From Nocardia carnea (GTDB lineage: Bacteria > Actinomycetota > Actinomycetes > Mycobacteriales > Mycobacteriaceae), in assembly GCF_029868325.1 (NCBI RefSeq), contig NZ_JARWNW010000161.1, positions 1 through 43,581 on the forward strand: a DNA stretch of 43,581 nt, read 5' to 3'. The notes under the pieces are model-generated. The model saw only the letters and a list, made by a program, of their open reading frames with translations, did no database searches and was not told where the DNA came from. Positions 39,262-43,581 of this stretch are shown piece by piece (the stretch's first letter is position 1; the number at the start of each line of letters is the position of its first letter). The position numbers were made by a program, and so were the translations under genes.

Positions 39262-40623
39262 TCAGGTGAGGTCACGCGGTGCGCCGGTGCCCATGTACTT
39301 CGCGAGGTTGTGATGCAGGTTGACGACACTGCGCTCGCGATACGGATTCGGTTTCGGGCCGGCGAAACCGGCGGTTTTCATCCCCTGCTGGACGGCCGCC
39401 ATATTGTCGAAATCCTGCGGCAGCACGGTGCGCCAGCCCGGATCGTCCTGCGGGGTGTGGACCCATTCCGTGTCCGGCGCTTCGCCTTCCGGGAACAGTT
39501 CGTAGACCGCGGCCTCGAAAATACATTTGTCCGGGTCGTAGCCGTAGGGTCGCGCGCTGTAGCAGAGCATATTGTTCACCGCGTGCCCGATCTGGAAGTT
39601 CGGGAAGATCTGCCACGCGGTACCGGCCGCCGCCACCTGGGGCGGGGAAACGGTCGGCCAGATGACACCGCGTTTCTCGTCGGCGGCACGCGCCGACGCC
39701 AGCCAATGCTGCATGACCTCGGGCGCCGGAGTGCCCTCCGGTAGTTCGTCGGTGAGCCGCCGCGCCGCCTCCACCATGGTCCAGGTGGTGTTGGTATTGG
39801 CGTTTTCCCAGGTGAAATTCTGTAGTTCGATAGTCGATTTACGCGCGTCGGGACCGTGGCCGAGCCGGATCTTGCCCTGGCTCTCCTCCTGCCCCTTCGG
39901 CGCGTCGTAGCCGATATTGCTGTGTTTACCCTGCGCCCGCGCCCAGCCCAGGAACATGCCGAAGTTCATGAACTCCGGATGGGTGTAGGGCACGTGGTAG
40001 GTCTCCATGAAGGCTTCCAGCGCGACCTTCCAGTTGCAGTCGAACACCAGCCACCGCCGCCAGCGATATCGCATGTTCTGCAACTGGAACGGATCGAGCA
40101 GCGTCGCGGCCGGCTCCAGGTATTCCAGCAGGGTTTCCGACGGATTCGGGTCCAGGTTGACGAAGATCCAGCCGCCCCAGGTATCGACATGCACGTCGAC
40201 CAGTCCGTCGTTGCGTTCGGTGAGCCCGCAGGGCCAGTCCTCGCGTTCGGGGACGAAGGTGTTGCGGCCTTCGAGGTCGTAGCGCCAGCCGTGGAATCCG
40301 CAGACGAACTGTTTCTTCTGCCCCTTGGCATTGCGCTCACCGGGCGGGGTGTCGACCAGTCTGCGGCCGCGGTGGGCGCAGACATTGTGGTACGCGCGGA
40401 TCGTGTCCGCGGCGGTGCGCACGATGATGATCGAATCGTCGAGGATTTCGTAGGTGAGGTAATCGCCCACGCGTGGGATCTCCTCGACCCGGCCCACCTG
40501 CTGCCAGACCTTGCGCCACAACTTGTCGCGTTCGGCTTTCACGTATTCGGGACTGAGATAGGCCTCCACCCCGATCGTCATCGGCGCGGACAGCGGTTCG
40601 GTATTCGTGGCGATATCGCGCAT
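39262..40623 (-). CDS. Rieske non-heme iron oxygenase, alpha subunit
   Basis: The protein has 453 residues. The Rieske [2Fe-2S] motif is CAHRGRRL...CGFHGWRY with ligands C82, H84, C108 and H111 (a long 23-residue spacing). The catalytic-iron 2-His motif is METYHVPYTHPEF (H210, H215) and a carboxylate lies later in the domain. Such enzymes hydroxylate or demethylate rings and aliphatics with O2 and electrons from a ferredoxin/reductase, neither of which is encoded in the operon. No beta subunit is present, so it is probably an alpha-only (trimeric) type. The ATG at 40623 follows GGGAGAA. It is the first oxygenase step to be expected in the cluster. Confidence 0.92.
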   Translation of the reverse strand: MRDIATNTEPLSAPMTIGVEAYLSPEYVKAERDKLWRKVWQQVGRVEEIPRVGDYLTYEILDDSIIIVRTAADTIRAYHNVCAHRGRRLVDTPPGERNAKGQKKQFVCGFHGWRYDLEGRNTFVPEREDWPCGLTERNDGLVDVHVDTWGGWIFVNLDPNPSETLLEYLEPAATLLDPFQLQNMRYRWRRWLVFDCNWKVALEAFMETYHVPYTHPEFMNFGMFLGWARAQGKHSNIGYDAPKGQEESQGKIRLGHGPDARKSTIELQNFTWENANTNTTWTMVEAARRLTDELPEGTPAPEVMQHWLASARAADEKRGVIWPTVSPPQVAAAGTAWQIFPNFQIGHAVNNMLCYSARPYGYDPDKCIFEAAVYELFPEGEAPDTEWVHTPQDDPGWRTVLPQDFDNMAAVQQGMKTAGFAGPKPNPYRERSVVNLHHNLAKYMGTGAPRDLT

Positions 40624-40681
40624 GGCGTTCTCCCACCCCGGGTCCGGGGACAGTCGGTGTCGGTGCAATACATTTCGGTGG

Positions 40682-41527
40682 TCAGCTGGTGATGGCGGCG
40701 CGGAAACCCTCGTCCTTCAGGAACAGGGAGGTGTTGTCGGCGCCCAGATGGGTCCATTTCAGATTGAGCCCGCCGTCGACCAGAATCGTCTGCCCGGTGA
40801 TATAGGACGACAGCTGGGAGATCAGGAACAGTACGGCGCCCGCCTGCTCCTCGGGGCGGCCGCGGCGGCCCATGGCGATCGCGGTGCGGTCGCGTTCGAC
40901 GTCCTCGTCGACGTAGGTTCCCGAGGCCGGAGTTTCGGTGACACCCGGCGCGATCGCGTTCACGCGGATATCGCTGAGCGCGAGTTCGACCGCCAGCGTG
41001 CGGGTCGCGGCGACGAGGGCGGCTTTCGCGGTGCCGTAGGCGATATGGAACGGGGCAGTGTTCATCCCGCTGATCGACGACAGCGAGACGATCGAGCCCG
41101 GCCGGCCGGCCGCTTTGATCTCAGCGGCCACCGCCTGACTCATGAAGAACATTGATTCGAGGTTCTGCGCGAACAGGGCCCGCCAATCGTCACGCGTGAC
41201 CCGGGTGGCCGGCATCCAGGTGGCGGGGGCGGCGCCGCCGGCGATATTGACCAGGCCGTAGAGGTCCCCGTCGGCCTGCCGCGCGGCCGCGAGGACGGTG
41301 GCCACACCTTCGTCGGTGGCGGCATCGGCCTGCACCGGCACGACCTTCAGTCCCTCGTGCGCAAGGGGTTCCACATGTTTCGCCAGGTTCTCCGCGCCCC
41401 GGCCGACCCCGAGCACGGTCGCCCCGGCCTGCGCGACCAGCCGCGTCACGGCGGTACCGATTCCACCGCCGCCCGCACCGGACACGATCACCACGCGCCC
41501 GTCGAGTCCGAAGAATTCACCGGTCAT
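40682..41527 (-). CDS. Short-chain dehydrogenase/reductase
   Basis: The protein has 281 residues. Motifs: VVIVSGAGGGGIGTAVTRL (TGxxxGxG variant SGAGGGGIG), NIAGGAAPATW, SSISGMN with the catalytic Ser, and YGTAKAAL with Tyr and Lys. The late ITGQTILVDGGLNL is the classical SDR end. The VLGVGRGAEN stretch, with Arg after the second strand, suggests NADP(H) preference. It could oxidise the alcohol made by the Rieske enzyme to the ketone that a Baeyer-Villiger enzyme needs. The ATG at 41527 follows GGAAGGACGGG. It lies between the propeller gene (7 bp) and the Rieske gene (58 bp). Confidence 0.9.
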   Translation of the reverse strand: MTGEFFGLDGRVVIVSGAGGGGIGTAVTRLVAQAGATVLGVGRGAENLAKHVEPLAHEGLKVVPVQADAATDEGVATVLAAARQADGDLYGLVNIAGGAAPATWMPATRVTRDDWRALFAQNLESMFFMSQAVAAEIKAAGRPGSIVSLSSISGMNTAPFHIAYGTAKAALVAATRTLAVELALSDIRVNAIAPGVTETPASGTYVDEDVERDRTAIAMGRRGRPEEQAGAVLFLISQLSSYITGQTILVDGGLNLKWTHLGADNTSLFLKDEGFRAAITS

Positions 41528-41534
41528 GGTTGTT

Positions 41535-43142
41535 TCACCCGTCCTTCCGGAATGCGAGCACACTGCCCTCGGCGTCGGCGGCGATATACAGGGTTCCGTC
41601 CGGGCCGGACGCAATACCCGCGAACGGCCCCTGCGGGCCGGAGAACGGCGGCATCCCCAGCAGCGGTTTCGGCGTCACCCCGGGGGGCGCGCCCACCGGG
41701 AGATTCCAGGCGAGCACCTCGCGCGCCTTGGTCTCCAGATCGACCGCGACCAAGTTCTTGGCACCGGCATCGACGATCAGCAGCTGCGATCCGCGGATGA
41801 GCAGGCCCTGCGGGGTATCGAGACCGTCCACCACGGTGTCCACTCCCCCGGCGGTCACCGAGACCACGCGGCCCGCACCGGATTCGGCGACCAGGCAGGT
41901 GCCGTCCGCGGTGAACGCGATACCGATCGGCTTGTCCAGCCCGGCGGCCAGCACCTCGACTCCGCCGTCACCGCGCACCCCGAGCACCCGGCCGGTGCCG
42001 AATTCGGTGGTCACGATCCTTCCGCCGGGCCCGGCCTCGATCCCGTACAGCTGATCGAGCGGCGCTTCGGCACCGGCAAGGAATTCGCTCTCCCCGCTCG
42101 CGGGCCGCCACCGGGCAACCTGACCGCCGGCGGTCGCGACGAGGAATTCACCTGGCCCGGCGGCTGTCACACCGCGGACGAAGCCCGGATAGCCCGGGCT
42201 GAACAGCATGCCCAGGGCTTGGAGCCCATCGGGGCCGACCGCGTAGAAGTAGGTACCGTCGGCGACGAACAGTGTGCCGTCGGGACCGACCGTCAGATCC
42301 AGCGGCCAGTTCAGTCCGCCCGGCAGCGTGGTGCGGGTGGTGCCGTCGGCGCGGATTTCGGTGATCTCACCGGTGAAGTTGGAGACGAACAGCCGGCCGT
42401 CCACCAGCGTGCAGTTGTCCAGGCCCGGGTTGAGCTGGGCGAGGACCGTTTTCTCGCCGTTGCGCGGGTTGATCCGAAGCACCTGCCCCGAGGCGACCTG
42501 CGTGGAGACGATGCACCCTTCCCGGTCGAACTTCACCGAATCGGGGACGCCGAGATCTCCGGCGACCCGTTCGGGTTCACCGCCGTCGGGATGGATCCGC
42601 CAGATCTCGTTGAGACCCATCACCGGGTAATAGAGCAACCCGTCGGGGCCCACCTCCATGGCGTTCGGCTGTTCGAGGTTCTCCAGCAGGATGCGCGGCG
42701 TACCCCCGTCGAGCGGCAGCTCCATGAGCCGGCCGCCGGGCCGGCATTCGTTGACGAACAACCGGCCCTGATACACCGTGATGCCGTTGGCGCTGGGCAG
42801 ATCCGCGCGCAGCAAGCGGGTGGTGCCGTCGGCGTTGCGGGCGCTCACGCGGCCGTCCATCACCTCGGTCGCGTACAGGTTGCCGTCCGGATCGAATGCG
42901 CAATCGTCGGGCGCGACGATATCGCCGCCCTTGGCGCTGATGGTTTCGATCGCGCCGGTATCGATATCGAGTGCGCTGATCTGACTGCCGGTCACCTGGG
43001 CGATATAGATCCGGCCGTCCGGCCCGGTACGTAACCCGTTGGCCCCGAACAGCCGGCTGGGCGGGGTGATCCGCCGTCGACTCCAGCCCGCCGCGACCCC
43101 GATCGATTGGCCGCCCTGGTAGCGGGCCTCGTGCTGCTTCAT
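41535..43142 (-). CDS. SMP-30/NHL-type beta-propeller protein
   Basis: The protein has 535 residues made of repeating 40-50 residue propeller units of the form GPDGxxYxx..., e.g. GLRTGPDGRIYIAQV, CAFDPDGNLYATEV, MEVGPDGLLYYPVMGLNEIW, LTVGPDGTLFVADGT and IASGPDGTLYIAADAEGS. Its length suggests a double propeller or about 11-12 blades. SMP-30/gluconolactonase-like proteins hydrolyse lactones, which would fit a Baeyer-Villiger lactone as substrate; that is inference and the acid/His metal ligands were not pinned down. No signal peptide is seen, so it is probably cytoplasmic. It is first in the operon, starting at ATG 43142 behind GGGAG. Confidence 0.82.
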   Translation of the reverse strand: MKQHEARYQGGQSIGVAAGWSRRRITPPSRLFGANGLRTGPDGRIYIAQVTGSQISALDIDTGAIETISAKGGDIVAPDDCAFDPDGNLYATEVMDGRVSARNADGTTRLLRADLPSANGITVYQGRLFVNECRPGGRLMELPLDGGTPRILLENLEQPNAMEVGPDGLLYYPVMGLNEIWRIHPDGGEPERVAGDLGVPDSVKFDREGCIVSTQVASGQVLRINPRNGEKTVLAQLNPGLDNCTLVDGRLFVSNFTGEITEIRADGTTRTTLPGGLNWPLDLTVGPDGTLFVADGTYFYAVGPDGLQALGMLFSPGYPGFVRGVTAAGPGEFLVATAGGQVARWRPASGESEFLAGAEAPLDQLYGIEAGPGGRIVTTEFGTGRVLGVRGDGGVEVLAAGLDKPIGIAFTADGTCLVAESGAGRVVSVTAGGVDTVVDGLDTPQGLLIRGSQLLIVDAGAKNLVAVDLETKAREVLAWNLPVGAPPGVTPKPLLGMPPFSGPQGPFAGIASGPDGTLYIAADAEGSVLAFRKDG

Positions 43143-43210
43143 TCCGACTGACTCCCAACCGACCCGGCCGATAGCGCTGATCCGCCTCGATGTCGAGGAC
43201 TTTGTAAGGA

Positions 43211-43238
43211 ATCTAACGCCCCATCCCGCCAAGCGCAA
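43211..43238 (-). promoter_or_regulatory. Candidate promoter of the nine-gene operon
   Basis: On the minus strand TTGCGC (43238-43233) and TTAGAT (43216-43211) are separated by 16 bp and could be -35 and -10. The start codon is about 69 bp downstream of the -10. The -35 overlaps the dyad at 43235-43248. Confidence 0.4.
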
Positions 43239-43252
43239 TAAGTATTGCAATC
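43235..43252. promoter_or_regulatory. Candidate FCD-regulator operator in front of the operon
   Basis: GCAATA-AG-TATTGC (43235-43248) is a perfect 6-2-6 inverted repeat and runs into ATTGCAAT (43244-43251). TATTGCAATC here equals the element at 30806-30815 upstream of the FCD regulator. It overlaps the candidate -35 box. Confidence 0.55.
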
Positions 43253-43345
43253 TTTGTAAGGATAGTTGCGAGCATGCGGTATCCGTGTGTCTACCAGAGC
43301 TTTCGGTGTCACCCGAACGGGCTCAGAGGCTCTTCAGCTTCACTG

Positions 43346-43364
43346 TGGAGAATACCATTCTCCA
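43346..43364. promoter_or_regulatory. 19-bp perfect inverted repeat TGGAGAAT-ACC-ATTCTCCA
   Basis: An 8-3-8 perfect dyad about 205 bp upstream of the SMP-30-like start. It resembles TetR-type operators. No gene in the visible sequence to its right is intact, so it may serve a divergent gene beyond the contig end or the operon itself. The rest of 43265-43470 shows no gene. Confidence 0.6.
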
Positions 43365-43475
43365 TTTGGGAAATATCGAACTCTGCCGAGATCGGTGGGT
43401 ACGCCCGTCGCAGGTCAGGCCGGAGGCGCGCCGCCCGGAGCAAGAGTCGGGGCACCGATCACCGGCGGCAGAAAA

Positions 43476-43581
43476 GCGGGGGGAACGGGCCCCGCGGGCG
43501 CCCGGGGGGGCCGGGCGGGGGGGGGGGGGGGAGAGCGAGAAGGCCCCGCGCGGGGTGTGGCGGGGGCCCCCCGGGGCGGGG
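43476..43581. other. G-rich low-complexity contig end
   Basis: From about 43476 the sequence turns into G and C homopolymer runs, including a run of at least 14 G near 43517-43530. It codes for nothing and looks like low-quality read ends rather than biology. Confidence 0.75.

Larger units (their letters stand above)
43200..43262. repeat. Direct repeat CTTTGTAAGGA flanking the operon promoter
   Basis: CTTTGTAAGGA occurs at 43200-43210 and again at 43252-43262, 52 bp apart, on either side of the predicted promoter and of the TATTGCAATC element. Eleven identical bases in an otherwise GC-rich region are unlikely by chance; they may be a second pair of regulator sites. Confidence 0.8.

Noticed and set aside
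43500..43581. G-quadruplex or regulatory G-tract at the right end
   Set aside because: The runs look like read-end artefacts at a contig terminus.

Overview
The window is a very GC-rich actinobacterial chromosome segment. MmpS-, EF-G2- and DUF1990-type proteins, frequent GTG starts, AztABCD zinc-uptake genes and many CoA/redox catabolic enzymes point to Mycobacteriales, most likely Nocardia or a close relative (inference; there is no rRNA or other marker). The right end (about 43,476-43,581) is G-rich low-complexity sequence typical of a contig end. I found no tRNA, rRNA, CRISPR array, transposase or phage gene.

Left third (1-15.3 kb), mostly housekeeping and stress genes: the tail of a LuxR-type regulator, an AraC remnant, a methyltransferase divergent from a TetR regulator, a membrane-anchored NERD protein, an AlkD-like DNA-repair protein, an MmpS-like protein, an EF-G-like GTPase with degenerate GTPase motifs, an ECF42-type sigma factor with its DGPF partner and a matching promoter, a small membrane protein, a CPA2-type antiporter, a coupled pair of CNNM/CorC proteins behind a hairpin covering the ribosome-binding site, and two TerD-family genes.

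Middle (15.3-30.7 kb): a MerR regulator; a DyP peroxidase translationally overlapped with a PCu(A)C copper-chaperone lipoprotein, with a membrane protein upstream; an LLM flavin oxidoreductase; an enoyl-CoA hydratase; and an acyl-CoA dehydrogenase / phosphotransferase / DUF6285 operon. Then comes a complete zinc-uptake locus, aztA divergent from aztB-aztC-aztD, with a Zur-type palindrome between the two arms. Here aztB continues in frame into a second beta-propeller module that carries its own lipobox. A strong hairpin ends the locus. A two-domain TerD protein and a DUF1990 protein follow.

Right third (30.8-43.1 kb): this is the most interesting part. Nine minus-strand genes form an apparent operon, several with stop/start overlaps: SMP-30/NHL-like propeller, SDR, Rieske oxygenase, Baeyer-Villiger-type monooxygenase, second SDR, ThDP-dependent lyase-like enzyme, aldehyde dehydrogenase, DUF427 and TesB-like thioesterase. 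The operon converges on a plus-strand FadR/FCD regulator. TATTGCAATC occurs both in front of the regulator and in front of the operon's first gene, 12 kb apart, overlapping or abutting the predicted promoters. The enzymes suggest a hydroxylate / dehydrogenate / Baeyer-Villiger / C-C cleave / oxidise-aldehyde pathway for an unidentified, perhaps cyclic, substrate. I do not recognise it as a described pathway.
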